This document shows, one piece after another, positions 44,207 through 54,089 of a stretch of DNA of 64,000 nt; position 1 is the first letter of the stretch, and each line of letters begins with the position of its first letter. The stretch is from Pseudomonas canadensis (GTDB taxonomy: Bacteria > Pseudomonadota > Gammaproteobacteria > Pseudomonadales > Pseudomonadaceae): NCBI RefSeq assembly GCF_000503215.1, contig NZ_AYTD01000017.1, positions 496,001 to 560,000 on the forward strand. Reading direction: 5' to 3'. The position numbers and the translations under genes were made by a program. Under the pieces are notes generated by a model that searched no databases, was not told where the DNA came from, and saw only the letters and a program-made list of their open reading frames with translations.

Positions 44207-45496
44207 TTAGCGTGCGCGCTTCCACAGATACCCGCCCACCAACATGCCCATCACACACAAGACGGCAACGTAGTAGGCCGGCCCCATCGGGCTTTCCTTC
44301 ATCAGCAGCGACACCGCCAACGGCGTCAGGCCGCCGAAAATGGCGTAGGCCACGTTGTAGGAGAACGACAACCCGCTGAAACGCACCACCGGCGGGAAGG
44401 CCTTGACCATGACGTAAGGCACTACGCCAATAGTGCCGACGAACAGGCCGGTCAGCGTGTACAGCGGGAACAGCCAGTCCGGGTGAGCGATGAGGCTGTG
44501 ATAGAGGGTCCAGGAGGTTGCCAGCAACAGCGCGCAACCGACGATCAGCACGCGGCCAGCACCGAAGCGGTCCGCCAGGGCACCCGAGGCAATGCAGCCC
44601 AGGCTCAAGGCGACGATGGCCAGGCTGTTGGCCTGCAGCGCAACGGTGGCGCTGAAGTGATAGACCGTTTGCAGCACGGTCGGGGTCATCAGGATGACAA
44701 CGACGATACCGGCCGACAGCAGCCAGGTCAGCAGCATCGACAGCACGATGGCACCCCGGTGATCACGCAGTACCGCACGCAATGGCAGCTCGGCAGCCAG
44801 GGTCTTGCGTTGCTGCATCTCGGCGAAGATCGGTGTTTCATGCAGCCAGCGGCGCAGGTACACCGATAACAGGCCGAACACGCCGCCCAGCAGGAACGGG
44901 ATGCGCCAGGCGAAATCCGAGACCTGCTCCGGGCTATAAAGAGTGTTGATCGCGGTGGCCACCAGCGAACCCAGCAGAATGCCGGCAGTCAGGCCGCTGG
45001 TCAGGGTGCCGCAGGCGTAGCCGATATGGCGCGGCGGTACGTGTTCGGAGACGAACACCCAGGCGCCTGGCACTTCACCACCAATCGCAGCGCCCTGGAT
45101 GATGCGCATCAGCAGCAACAGCACCGGTGCCCACAGGCCGATCTGCGCGTAGGTTGGCAGCAGGCCCATGATCAGGGTCGGCACGGCCATCATGAAGATG
45201 CTCAGGGTGAACATCTTCTTGCGGCCAAGCAGGTCCCCGAAGTGCGCCATGATGATGCCGCCCAGGGGGCGGGCCAGGTAACCGGCGGCGAAGATGCCAA
45301 AGGTCTGCATCATGCGCAGCCATTCGGGCATGTCCACGGGGAAGAACAGTTTCCCGACCACGGTGGCGAAAAACACGAAAATGATGAAGTCATAAAACTC
45401 CAGCGCCCCGCCCAAGGCAGACAGCGACAGGGTTTTGTAGTCGTTGCGGGTCAGCGGGCGCGAAGGTTGCGCACTGCTTGCGGGCACGGAGGACAT
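44207..45496 (-). CDS. MHS-family MFS transporter
   Basis: The 429-residue permease has about twelve membrane segments and the MHS signature FYDFIIFVFFATVVGKLFF after the first helix and GGIIMAHFGDLLGRKKMF between helices 2 and 3. The family imports dicarboxylates, shikimate, proline or related compounds with protons; the substrate here cannot be read from sequence. The start MSSVPASS has GAGAAG 8 nt upstream, so a reading extended to 45604 is rejected. It is convergent with the PIN gene. Confidence 0.9.
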   Translation of the reverse strand: MSSVPASSAQPSRPLTRNDYKTLSLSALGGALEFYDFIIFVFFATVVGKLFFPVDMPEWLRMMQTFGIFAAGYLARPLGGIIMAHFGDLLGRKKMFTLSIFMMAVPTLIMGLLPTYAQIGLWAPVLLLLMRIIQGAAIGGEVPGAWVFVSEHVPPRHIGYACGTLTSGLTAGILLGSLVATAINTLYSPEQVSDFAWRIPFLLGGVFGLLSVYLRRWLHETPIFAEMQQRKTLAAELPLRAVLRDHRGAIVLSMLLTWLLSAGIVVVILMTPTVLQTVYHFSATVALQANSLAIVALSLGCIASGALADRFGAGRVLIVGCALLLATSWTLYHSLIAHPDWLFPLYTLTGLFVGTIGVVPYVMVKAFPPVVRFSGLSFSYNVAYAIFGGLTPLAVSLLMKESPMGPAYYVAVLCVMGMLVGGYLWKRAR

Positions 45497-45950
45497 GGCA
45501 AGGCTTCTCTTATAGTAATCAGGACGGCAAGCGGGACTTGCGGCAGGTTTGGCAAGATAGCAAATCGCTAGAAAAAGCACAGCGTTGAGCGAATAACAGT
45601 TCAAAGGCGCGGAATATTCCCGTTTCCTGCTCTTTATCTGCGCCCAGAAGCACAGTTGCCGGAAAAAGCCGCGATACAGCCGCTAAATGCCGACCAAATG
45701 AGCCTCCAGAGGTCGTCGTGGCGTCAGGGTCTCGATATACTCGGCCCTTGCAAGCGCAAGAACCGCAGTCTTGAGGGGCTGCTGTGCCAAGACGTCGTTG
45801 GGTGCCATCCAGCCGATTTGGCAGAGTTTCCCTTTAGTACGCCTTACGAGAAACGCATCACGCGGTGTATGTTGGTGCTGAAACGTTTTTTTCGAAGACG
45901 GCTATCCACTTGAAATACCCATGAAGCGTTACGGGTCAGAGGCCCTCGGC
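45497..45950. other. Intergenic region between the MHS transporter and the thioesterase gene
   Basis: No gene is supported in this 454-nt stretch. It contains divergent promoters. A TATACT hexamer at about 45736 (GATATACTCGG) is a plausible -10 for the rightward genes. An 85-codon open frame (45656-45913) has no ribosome-binding site and no recognisable protein features. The stretch is rich in short runs of A. Confidence 0.5.
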
Positions 45951-46355
45951 ATGATCGAACTCGAACAAGAAGATCCTATCCCGCAAGGCGATCTCGCCCT
46001 GCAAATCACCGCACTCCCGCGTGAAACCAACGGTTTTGGCGACATCTTCGGCGGCTGGCTGGTCGCGCAGATGGACCTGGCCGGCACGGCCATGGCCAGC
46101 AAGGTCGCAGGTGGGCGTGTGGCAACCGTGGCCATTGATCGCATGGCGTTCCTGGTACCGGTCGCGGTGGGCGCGCAGCTCTCCTTTTATACCCAGGCCC
46201 TGGAAATCGGCCGCAGCTCGATCCAGATGATGGTCGAAGTGTGGAGCGACGACCCGCTGTCCAGCGAATGGCGCAAAGTGACCGAGGCGGTATTTGTATT
46301 CGTCGCCATCGACGGCAGCGGTCGCACGCGCTCGGTTCCGTCGCGCGCACGTTAA
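45951..46355 (+). CDS. Acyl-CoA thioesterase (YciA-like hotdog family)
   Basis: The 134-residue hotdog-fold hydrolase releases CoA from acyl-CoA. The family segment TNGFGDIFGGWLVAQMDLAGTAMA carries the catalytic Asp and the Thr in VATVAIDRMAFLVPVAVGAQ. The start MIELEQEDPIPQGDLALQ matches homologues; an in-frame ATG 30 nt upstream is less likely. GAGG is about 10 nt before the ATG. The gene lies 58 nt before a mutarotase gene. Confidence 0.9.
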   Translation: MIELEQEDPIPQGDLALQITALPRETNGFGDIFGGWLVAQMDLAGTAMASKVAGGRVATVAIDRMAFLVPVAVGAQLSFYTQALEIGRSSIQMMVEVWSDDPLSSEWRKVTEAVFVFVAIDGSGRTRSVPSRAR

Positions 46356-46413
46356 ACCTCGCCGGGATTTGACGGTCAATTGCCCCATTGCCTGCCATGA
46401 AGAGTGCTTTGTT

Positions 46414-47316
46414 ATGCCGACGCCCCACGTTGAAACCGTGAAAATCGACGAGCTGGACTGCTGGCGCATTCGCCACAACGGCGCCGAACTGATGGTGGCC
46501 CAGCAGGGCGCGCACATCTTCAGTTACGGACGCGATGGCGAACAGCCACTGATCTGGCCGAACCCTGAAGCGGTGTTCAAGAAGGGCAAGGGCATTCGGA
46601 CCGGCGTGCCGGTGTGCTGGCCGTGGTTTGGTGTATTCGACCGCAACCCGCAGAGCGTCAAGGCGATGCGTCAGAGTGACCAGCCCGCCGGCGCCCACGG
46701 TTTCGTGCGCACCGCGTTGTGGGAATTGGCCGCAACCGAGCTTGGAGGTGAAGCGCTCCGCGTGGATCTGGTGCTGCCAACCCCGGCAGGCGGTTTTCCT
46801 GGCTGGCCCCATCAGGTCGACCTGACACTGAGCCTGCTGCTGGATGAGCAACTGCATATCCGCCTGACCAGCCATAACCGTGGCACCGACACCGTAACCC
46901 TCAGCCAGGCGCTGCATACCTACTTCGCCGTCAGCGATGTGCGCAATGTGCAGGTCGAAGGCCTGGACGGGCGTGCCTATATCGACACCGCCGATGGCTG
47001 GACCGAGAAGACACAATCGGGCCTGCTGCACTTCACCGCCGAGACCGATCGCATCTACCTCGACACGCCGTCGCAACTGAACATCGTCGACAAAGACTGG
47101 CAGCGCCGTATTCAGCTCACTGCCGAGGGCTCGAAGTCGACGGTGATCTGGAACCCCTGGACCGAGCGCGCCAAGGCTTTCGACGACATGGCCGACGATG
47201 GCTGGCCAGGCATGTTGTGCATCGAGACGGCGAATGTGCTGGATGACGTGGTGGTGTTGGCACCAAGTGAAAGGCACACGCTGCAGGTGAGCATCACAGC
47301 GATACCTGCGGGTTAA
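46414..47316 (+). CDS. yeaD: D-hexose-6-phosphate mutarotase (YeaD-like aldose 1-epimerase family)
   Basis: The 300-residue galactose-mutarotase-fold enzyme interconverts anomers of hexose 6-phosphates. Characteristic segments are RTGVPVCWPWFG, GAHGFVRTALWEL, the catalytic Glu region LHTYFAVSDV and WNPWTERAKAFDDM. The start MPTPHVETVKIDELDCW gives normal length; the reading extended to 46294 overlaps the thioesterase gene. AAGAG is 8 nt upstream. It ends about 100 nt before the giant toxin-like gene. Confidence 0.93.
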   Translation: MPTPHVETVKIDELDCWRIRHNGAELMVAQQGAHIFSYGRDGEQPLIWPNPEAVFKKGKGIRTGVPVCWPWFGVFDRNPQSVKAMRQSDQPAGAHGFVRTALWELAATELGGEALRVDLVLPTPAGGFPGWPHQVDLTLSLLLDEQLHIRLTSHNRGTDTVTLSQALHTYFAVSDVRNVQVEGLDGRAYIDTADGWTEKTQSGLLHFTAETDRIYLDTPSQLNIVDKDWQRRIQLTAEGSKSTVIWNPWTERAKAFDDMADDGWPGMLCIETANVLDDVVVLAPSERHTLQVSITAIPAG

Positions 47317-47418
47317 TCGCTGCGCTGCGCGGTGGACGGGGACATTACTTATATAGGACCGCGTGTCTGAACGGCCTCGCTAGAGTGCGAAATCGCATCT
47401 AATAGCAGAGGCAACACG

Positions 47419-50400
47419 ATGATCCCCACTCCCCAGGAAGTAACGCAACAGTCTCCCGCCGACGTGGCCGAACTCATGGCCACGTGCAATAACACACTTA
47501 TCGCGACCCTCAGCGCTCAGCCCTCACTGACCTTTTGCGCCAATAAGCAGGTGTTGGAAGAAATCAACGGATTGTTTGATCGGTATTCAACCCAGCACAT
47601 CTACCTCAAAACTCCAGAAGACACTTTGACAGGCCCGCCCACCGAACAGGACCGCGCACTGATAACCCTAGTGAACAATGCATTGCATCAATGCCGGATT
47701 CCGGATTATTACAGCCCGCGTCATGACGTCTATATCTATAAAAACAACACCTTCACTCGGCTCGACGACACAAGCCAGCTAACCATCAGAACCCTGATAA
47801 ATACCTTGCTGGAACCTGACCATTATCTGAATAGCCTCAACCAATACTGGAACGCCAATCACAGCGCAACCGAGCAAACCAATCAAAGCTTCATCGCTAA
47901 AACCGTCGCGCTGCTGATTCAGTGCGAGGCATCATTGAGATTCGAAACAGCCTCACTTGAGCCCGCCAGCGTTGCGCTGGTGCGGCAGCTGAGTACCCCC
48001 ACCTCGCCAGAACCGCTGAATTTATTTCACCTCGGCTTTCAAGATACGGCGCATACCGACGAAATCGCGCTGGTCGGTGCATTTGCCATCAGCACGTGGG
48101 CACCGAACGAGCACCCAACCGCCAACCCCACAGTGCTCTACCTGCCAGGCCAGCGCTTGGCTGAATTTGCCAGCCCGACGGCGCTGAAAACACATCTGAC
48201 AACGCTTCTGAAAAGCGTGCGTGGGCGTGAGCAATTGCTGATCAGCGTTGCACATCGTCAACATTCGGCGTTAGAAAGCCTGACGCAAAGAGCCAGCCAG
48301 GATGGGAGCGTCAACCTGGTTCCTGTCACTGCCGTCGAGCATTTTTTCGAGCATCAGATCAGCCTGCTCATCACCAAGCAACGCCAGGATATCGAACATC
48401 ACTGGTCCGTCAGCCGCAGCGCCCAGGGCGGCGTCACTGAACGGATCAACCGGTCGGCGAACCTTGCACCGTTGCTGGATTTCAGCGAGGCCATCGAACG
48501 ACACGCCCGCCCACTCTTAACCCTCAGCACACAACGCAGGGAGGCGACGCGCGCCGCTCAGCAACGGCTGATACAGCAACAAACCGACCGATCAATTGAT
48601 TTCATTGGCTTGCTCGCACAGTTGAAAAGCCTCCAGGCACAGACTGCACCGCAGCCATTGGCGCATCAGTTCTTTACACCTCATCGCCAATCTCCGCTGT
48701 ACAAAGCCTGCGCGCAGGCCGTGACCGTCTTGCAGAAGCTGAAGAATGACACCGACTTTACAACCTGGCTGAGCACATGGCCGAGCAAGACCGAGGCCGG
48801 TTTTGGCGCCTGGTCCATACTCGCAAAGCTCATCAGTAACCAGCCAGCTATTGTGGATTCGCCGCTGACTCGCTTTACCATTCAGGGCAAGCCGCTGCCC
48901 CTGAGCGAAGTGCCCACTTACTGGAGAAATGATGTTCACACTCTGATAGCGGCGCGGCGAGACATTGGTGGTATTCGAGAGGACGGTACTGTCCAGTTTG
49001 ATCTTGCACTCAAGTTCTACGGTGTCCATATCGCCACCGATAGCCCGCTCCAACTTGTAATTGAGCGACTGCAGGAGCGCGCCGCCGCGCTATCGCTAGA
49101 GATAGATGACGACAGGCTGCCTTTTGATGAACTCATTGACGAGCAAGGAGATGCCAGCCTGCAACGGCGGTTTTTTGAACGTCAATCGATAGGTAAGAAA
49201 CCGATATTCGAACAACTGACCGAAGGTTTTCTGACGCCACAACGCGAAGCACAAGCGTTGAAGACGCCCACGGTGGTACTCGAACAATGGCTCAATACCC
49301 CGCAATGCCTTGAGTTTGGAAGCCAGCTGGTCAAGGCATTGGATTGGTATACCGTCAAAGATGAAACACCACCGGTAAAAGTGCTGCGCGACTTGGTCTG
49401 GCGGGCACTATGGCTGAATTTTGAACGCCCTGCAGACCGCGCTCGAGTGACCGTCGCCGGAGAAGAAATAGCAACGCCACGTCACTGGGGCCACAGCTAT
49501 CACTATATTCGTCAACAAATTGAGCGGTCCCTGAGCGCCAAACACCAACTCACTCCCGCAGGTGTGCAACTGGCCATGCGCCTGCTGCAACGGGGTTCTG
49601 CTGCAGAAATCTGGGTGAGAGGCATTCCCGACGATTTGCGTTACGCCAGCTCCATCGCCTGGGTGAATTTCAAGGCTGGCGTGATGCTTGCGCAAGCCAT
49701 TGCACCCGATGCTGCGCAACACATGACCTTCCAACAATTGCTCGAGTTACTCGCGACAGCAAGCCGGGATGCGACGCCCGAGCAAAAAATGGTCATCTCG
49801 ATAGCCAGGTTGGGGCCAACGCTGGAATGGGCCCAAGCCAATGGCGTACTGACGTCGGCAAAAACTGACTTTACCCCTGAACAAGTCCAATTGGCCGTAG
49901 AAGCCTTGGAGCAACACGAACAGGAAATGATTCAGGCAACCGAAACGATTTCTCAAGCACCACCTGGCCGCTGGCGCTTCATCACGGATGACGCCTTCGA
50001 CGTGGGGTTTAGTGATTACCTGAGCGGTGTCAAAGCAGCCTACCAAACCTTGATCAGGGCCTTGCTACCCAACCTGTCATTGCTTGATCGCACCGCGATC
50101 GAAAACGGCGAGGTAACGTTGTATGCCCTGCGCCAAGAGATTCGCGGCCTGCAGGTTGGGCAAGAAAACGCGCAGAACATCGCTGCCGCCAGAGGCCGCC
50201 ACGGCTTCATCATCCGGGCCCAAGTGAAGCACCGCACCACTTATTATGAGGTGTTCCCTCGGGCGGCAATCATCCGTGCACGCCCGGATATTAAAACGCT
50301 GACGATCAATGGCAATGTTGTCGTGGAAACAACAGGCGGCTCAAGCCGTTCGGGCAAAGGAACCTTTCGGCGCGCGACCGCCATGCCGTTCGACTGGGAA

Positions 50401-53076
50401 GCCTACCAACACAGCCGTCGTCCTCGAGACGGTGAGTCCAGCCTGGTGATCGCCGAGCAGATCGGCCAGGTGTTACCCGCCACCGCGCCCGCCCCTTCGG
50501 AAACTATGTGGGAAGCACAATCATTGTCTTCAGTGCGCAGTCGAGCACTGGCAGCCATCGTTGCCAATGATCTATTTCACACTGACGAATCTCAGCTCAA
50601 ATTGACCGCCAAGCGTAACGTTGACGTGCTTGATACCGCGCAACAAACCGTTGACGACTTTCTCTACTACGCCAAGATGCTGGTGCCCTTCTGGGGCGGC
50701 GTCGAGGACATCGCCTCGGGCGATCCGCAACGCGTGGAGAGAGGGGCGTTGTCATTGTTCACCGACTTGATCTCCTTCGCGGCTCCCATTGGTAAATACG
50801 TCGGCGGTTCGGCACGCTTAATTGCACAAGCCGGGAGAATCAGTTTTCAGGCAGCGCTACCGAAGTTCGCAACCCTCACCAAAACGTTTTTACTGGGCGC
50901 CATCAGAGAGCTAAACCCGCTCGAAGCGGTGCCAGCTCTGCTCAAACTCGGAGGCTTGGGTGGGTTGCGGCTCAGCGCTGCAGTTGGGCGTCAGGTAGAT
51001 GCAGGCCTGACGTTGTTCAGAAAAGCGCTGGGCAAACCAACGATCACACCCACTGGCCGAACGCTACAGTCGGTAGACCCGCGAGTCTGGAAACCCCTTG
51101 AAACGCAGGACAGTCTGTTTACCGTGGCAGGCGTCGATCATATTCCCATGCGCAGTGTCGGCACCGATCTGTTGCCCGAATATCGCCTGATCGATCCACT
51201 GACCAATGCAGTCTTCGGCCCCCGGTACATCCCATGGGGCGAATGGGGCCTGCAACAAATCCCGGATCTTGACGACTACATCGCGCGCGTCTCGCATGAG
51301 CAAGCCATGGAATTCAGCCGTCGGGCCAACGGCATCTACGATGGAAAAAATCAGCAGAGCTATGTGCGTGCCCGCGGACAGTGGTACGTCGTCGACACCC
51401 GCCACAGCCTCACAGGTGAGGTCGAGTTCTATATCGTTCACCCGCGCAACAAGACACGCCCTGCTTACCGCGTCGTCAACAAGGACGGGGGTTGGGTCCC
51501 GGTCGACCAAAGTGGACATGCCGGGGGAAGGCTAGAGGAGCTTAGAAAAGCCAATGCCAAACAGGATGCGCACTACGAACAAATGTTCGTGAAGGTTGAG
51601 GCCTCTACAATCCTGCTGGACCAGGCGATTCGATCAACCGAATTCAATACGATACATTTGCTGTTTGATAAAGCGTTCCTACACTTGGAGACCGCTCAAG
51701 AATTGGGCCTGGTATACGCAAAGCACGGTAGCTTTCCAGTATTCAAACCCAAGGAATTCGTTACCACACCGGACCTTGGCAGGGCTCGGCTGATCGATTC
51801 CATTGAAAAAGCTGACAATCTTGGTCCGCGTTATGCGGCAATCATTGATAACCTGGAAGGCTATTTGGAGGCCCAGCAAAAAAGTCTTCAACGGTTGATA
51901 GAGGCCAACATATTCGATAAGCAAGATGCCGTACTTAAACAGCTTACCGATTTTCTCGACGCTAAACGGAAGGTCGTTAACACCATAATCCAGCAGACCA
52001 AGGTGTTAAAGTCGTTGCTGGACAAAGAGTTGGAAAACATGCTCGACGTTCTGGAAAAACTCCCGGTGAAAAAACTCCCGGTGAATACAGCCGGGCCATC
52101 ACGCGTCCCCTCCGTACCGCCTGGCACGCCGAAACCACCGTCCACCACCCCTCTGCCGCCGGCGCCCCCAAATGCTGAGCCGAAAAATCGCATCTCAATA
52201 CTGATTGCCGGCGACGACCCCCTCACAACCATAACCGTACTCGCCAAGCCCAGAGCCGGGAACAGTGACATCGCAGACGTCCTCGACAGTCGTGGTCAGC
52301 GCCTCAACACCTATATCAGGGTCGGCGAAGACAAGCTCTGGCTCAAATCCAACATCCAGATCAAAGAGCCGAGTGCGCCAGCATCTTCCAACCAAACAAC
52401 TATCACGCAGGAACTGAACGCTGCCGCCAGGAAAATGCAATATTTGATTGAAGAGTATGATGACCTCATCGTGTTTTACAGGAAAAGCACGTCGGCCGAA
52501 CCAGCGGGTGCCGAAGCGCTCATCATGTCCGGCGCGACCAAGCTCAATCAAGGCGCCGATGACCTTCAGGCGGCCTGCAGTGCCATCACCGATGAGGCAA
52601 CCCGACAAGGTCTGCTGGCGCAAGCGACCCGCTTCAGGGAGAACGCCACCCGCTATAACCTCATGGCGAAAGCGTTGCGTCTGGAGCTGATTTCCAAGCA
52701 AGCCCCCAATGGCAACGCCCTGGCGTTCTTGCACAGTCAACCGGGTGTGCTGAGCCTCCGTAAAACCCTGGACCGAGTAGCAGGCACCCGACAGATACAA
52801 AAGCCGGGCGGCCGAACCTGGATAAAAGTTCCAGACTTCCTGGACGAGTTTGAGATTCGCGTGAGAGACAAGCCCTGGGCCTACGCTCACATGCACTTTG
52901 AACAGGCCTCCCACACCGTCCCCGGCAAAATCCATCTAAAGACACCGGCACAGCGATCACTGGGGGCAAACGCTCAAACCAATGCTGCTCGCGAAGGCTC
53001 GCGCCTGGATATTCATCGTGCAGAGATCTATTGGCCACAGGCCAGGCGGGTGTTTTACCCAGCGTTGCCAGAATGA
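47419..53076 (+). CDS. Giant dermonecrotic-toxin-like multidomain protein (uncharacterised)
   Basis: The 1885-residue protein has no signal peptide. An N-terminal region of about 1-700 resembles the large N-terminal domain of Pseudomonas dermonecrotic-toxin-like proteins. A hydrophobic stretch (about 1100-1200; LISFAAPIGKYVGG and LGAIRELNPLEAVPALLKLGG) could insert in membranes. A tyrosine/tryptophan-rich domain (about 1250-1380) is followed by probable coiled coils (about 1390-1550), a proline-rich linker (about 1555-1590) and a C-terminal domain (about 1595-1885) ending with HMHFEQ and KIHLKTPAQRSLG, a tail motif seen in this family. The gene is visibly poorer in GC than its neighbours. RBS AGAGG precedes the ATG. 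A role as a toxin delivered to other cells is inferred; no secretion partner or immunity gene is evident nearby. Confidence 0.8.
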   Translation: MIPTPQEVTQQSPADVAELMATCNNTLIATLSAQPSLTFCANKQVLEEINGLFDRYSTQHIYLKTPEDTLTGPPTEQDRALITLVNNALHQCRIPDYYSPRHDVYIYKNNTFTRLDDTSQLTIRTLINTLLEPDHYLNSLNQYWNANHSATEQTNQSFIAKTVALLIQCEASLRFETASLEPASVALVRQLSTPTSPEPLNLFHLGFQDTAHTDEIALVGAFAISTWAPNEHPTANPTVLYLPGQRLAEFASPTALKTHLTTLLKSVRGREQLLISVAHRQHSALESLTQRASQDGSVNLVPVTAVEHFFEHQISLLITKQRQDIEHHWSVSRSAQGGVTERINRSANLAPLLDFSEAIERHARPLLTLSTQRREATRAAQQRLIQQQTDRSIDFIGLLAQLKSLQAQTAPQPLAHQFFTPHRQSPLYKACAQAVTVLQKLKNDTDFTTWLSTWPSKTEAGFGAWSILAKLISNQPAIVDSPLTRFTIQGKPLPLSEVPTYWRNDVHTLIAARRDIGGIREDGTVQFDLALKFYGVHIATDSPLQLVIERLQERAAALSLEIDDDRLPFDELIDEQGDASLQRRFFERQSIGKKPIFEQLTEGFLTPQREAQALKTPTVVLEQWLNTPQCLEFGSQLVKALDWYTVKDETPPVKVLRDLVWRALWLNFERPADRARVTVAGEEIATPRHWGHSYHYIRQQIERSLSAKHQLTPAGVQLAMRLLQRGSAAEIWVRGIPDDLRYASSIAWVNFKAGVMLAQAIAPDAAQHMTFQQLLELLATASRDATPEQKMVISIARLGPTLEWAQANGVLTSAKTDFTPEQVQLAVEALEQHEQEMIQATETISQAPPGRWRFITDDAFDVGFSDYLSGVKAAYQTLIRALLPNLSLLDRTAIENGEVTLYALRQEIRGLQVGQENAQNIAAARGRHGFIIRAQVKHRTTYYEVFPRAAIIRARPDIKTLTINGNVVVETTGGSSRSGKGTFRRATAMPFDWEAYQHSRRPRDGESSLVIAEQIGQVLPATAPAPSETMWEAQSLSSVRSRALAAIVANDLFHTDESQLKLTAKRNVDVLDTAQQTVDDFLYYAKMLVPFWGGVEDIASGDPQRVERGALSLFTDLISFAAPIGKYVGGSARLIAQAGRISFQAALPKFATLTKTFLLGAIRELNPLEAVPALLKLGGLGGLRLSAAVGRQVDAGLTLFRKALGKPTITPTGRTLQSVDPRVWKPLETQDSLFTVAGVDHIPMRSVGTDLLPEYRLIDPLTNAVFGPRYIPWGEWGLQQIPDLDDYIARVSHEQAMEFSRRANGIYDGKNQQSYVRARGQWYVVDTRHSLTGEVEFYIVHPRNKTRPAYRVVNKDGGWVPVDQSGHAGGRLEELRKANAKQDAHYEQMFVKVEASTILLDQAIRSTEFNTIHLLFDKAFLHLETAQELGLVYAKHGSFPVFKPKEFVTTPDLGRARLIDSIEKADNLGPRYAAIIDNLEGYLEAQQKSLQRLIEANIFDKQDAVLKQLTDFLDAKRKVVNTIIQQTKVLKSLLDKELENMLDVLEKLPVKKLPVNTAGPSRVPSVPPGTPKPPSTTPLPPAPPNAEPKNRISILIAGDDPLTTITVLAKPRAGNSDIADVLDSRGQRLNTYIRVGEDKLWLKSNIQIKEPSAPASSNQTTITQELNAAARKMQYLIEEYDDLIVFYRKSTSAEPAGAEALIMSGATKLNQGADDLQAACSAITDEATRQGLLAQATRFRENATRYNLMAKALRLELISKQAPNGNALAFLHSQPGVLSLRKTLDRVAGTRQIQKPGGRTWIKVPDFLDEFEIRVRDKPWAYAHMHFEQASHTVPGKIHLKTPAQRSLGANAQTNAAREGSRLDIHRAEIYWPQARRVFYPALPE

Positions 53077-53121
53077 CTCGACACACTTGTGATCCGCACA
53101 AGCAGGGTGGTCGACAATGGG

Positions 53122-53658
53122 TTAAAGATCCGACTCCTTGACCGCCCGCACTTTCACCGCATCCAGGGCATAGGCCGCATCGGCCAGGTCATTGTTGACC
53201 TTCTCGACTTTGAGGGTGCCCGTGACCCACAGCGGTGTGTAGATATCATCCAGCGTCAATCCCTTGGGATAACGCACCAGCACCAGTTGGTTAGGCGGCG
53301 GCGGTGGCACGTGGATGCATGCACCTGGGTACGGCACCAGGAAGAACAAGGTGCTGCGGCCCTTAGCGTCGGTTTCCAGCGGCACCGGGTAACCGCCGAT
53401 GCGGATGCTCTTGCCGTTCATGGCGGCCACAGTCTTGGTGGAATACATCACCGCCGGTAAGCCTTTGCTCTGCTTCAGGCCACCTTTGTCAGTGAAGGTG
53501 CCCTGGGCTTCGGGGGAGTTGTGGTCGATCTCGGGCATGGCTTCGAGGGCTTTCTGGTCGGAAAGCGGCATCAGGTCCAGCCAGTCGGTTTCCGGCAATT
53601 CGCCAGCGTGCGCAAGGCCGGAGCCCAGCAAAAGAAGAGTCAACAGAAGACGGCGCAT
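53122..53658 (-). CDS. Exported DUF3299-family protein
   Basis: The 178-residue precursor has a signal peptide (MRRLLLTLLLLGSGLAHA) and the conserved segment RSTLFFLVPYPGACIHVPPPPPNQ with GYPVPLE before it, the DUF3299 pattern. Its molecular role is not known. The ATG at 53658 was chosen; the 7-residue longer reading would begin at TTG. No strong ribosome-binding site was found. It is convergent with the giant toxin-like gene, 45 nt from its stop. Confidence 0.85.
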   Translation of the reverse strand: MRRLLLTLLLLGSGLAHAGELPETDWLDLMPLSDQKALEAMPEIDHNSPEAQGTFTDKGGLKQSKGLPAVMYSTKTVAAMNGKSIRIGGYPVPLETDAKGRSTLFFLVPYPGACIHVPPPPPNQLVLVRYPKGLTLDDIYTPLWVTGTLKVEKVNNDLADAAYALDAVKVRAVKESDL

Positions 53659-53693
53659 GGAGAGGCTCGGCAAGTACAAGTGCCGAGTATTCT

Positions 53694-53724
53694 AGCCCTC
53701 TGCGCCTGCGCAGCGCAGAGGGCT
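53694..53724 (-). terminator. Hairpin after the GlsB/YeaQ gene
   Basis: AGCCCTCTGCGC and GCGCAGAGGGCT form a perfect 12-bp stem with a 7-nt loop between the 53737 gene stop and the DUF3299 gene start. There is no U-tract on the minus strand. It is a likely transcript end. Confidence 0.6.
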
Positions 53725-53736
53725 TTGTCGCTTAAC

Positions 53737-53982
53737 TCATTTCTTTTTCAGCAGACCGTAGATCACCAGCAGCACGATGGCACCGATCAGCGCACCGATA
53801 AAGCCGGCGCCCTGGCCCGCCTGGTAGATGCCCAGGGCCTGACCACCGTAGGTCGCGGCCAGGGAGCCGGCGATACCCAGCAGGATGGTCATGATCCAGC
53901 CCATGCTGTCGTCGCCTGGCTTCAGGAAACGCGCGAGCAGGCCGACGATCAAGCCGATAAAGATGGTTCCGATGATACCCAT
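53737..53982 (-). CDS. GlsB/YeaQ/YmgE family stress-associated membrane protein
   Basis: The 81-residue, very hydrophobic protein has three membrane segments and Gly-rich helices (MGIIGTIFIGLIVGLLARFL, then MGWIMTILLGIAGSLAATYGG). The family (transglycosylase-associated, YeaQ/YmgE) is stress-related with unclear function. GAGGG lies 8 nt before the ATG at 53982; the 10-residue longer reading is rejected. Confidence 0.92.
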   Translation of the reverse strand: MGIIGTIFIGLIVGLLARFLKPGDDSMGWIMTILLGIAGSLAATYGGQALGIYQAGQGAGFIGALIGAIVLLVIYGLLKKK

Positions 53983-54010
53983 GGCATTTCCCTCTGATTG
54001 AATGTGAGTC

Positions 54011-54038
54011 ATGGCAAAGCCTAGTCAGGCTTTGCCAT
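54011..54038 (-). terminator. Hairpin after purK
   Basis: ATGGCAAAGCCT and AGGCTTTGCCAT form a perfect 12-bp stem with a 4-nt loop. It lies about 50 nt beyond the purK stop and probably ends the purEK transcript; no U-tract is present. Confidence 0.65.
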
Positions 54039-54089
54039 CCTGCAATCAGAGAGACGGCGGCAACCAATGGTTCCCGCCGACCCGAGGCT

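Noticed and set aside
45656..45913. An 85-codon open frame in the intergenic region before the thioesterase.
   Set aside because: No ribosome-binding site, no family features, and it runs through probable promoter sequence.
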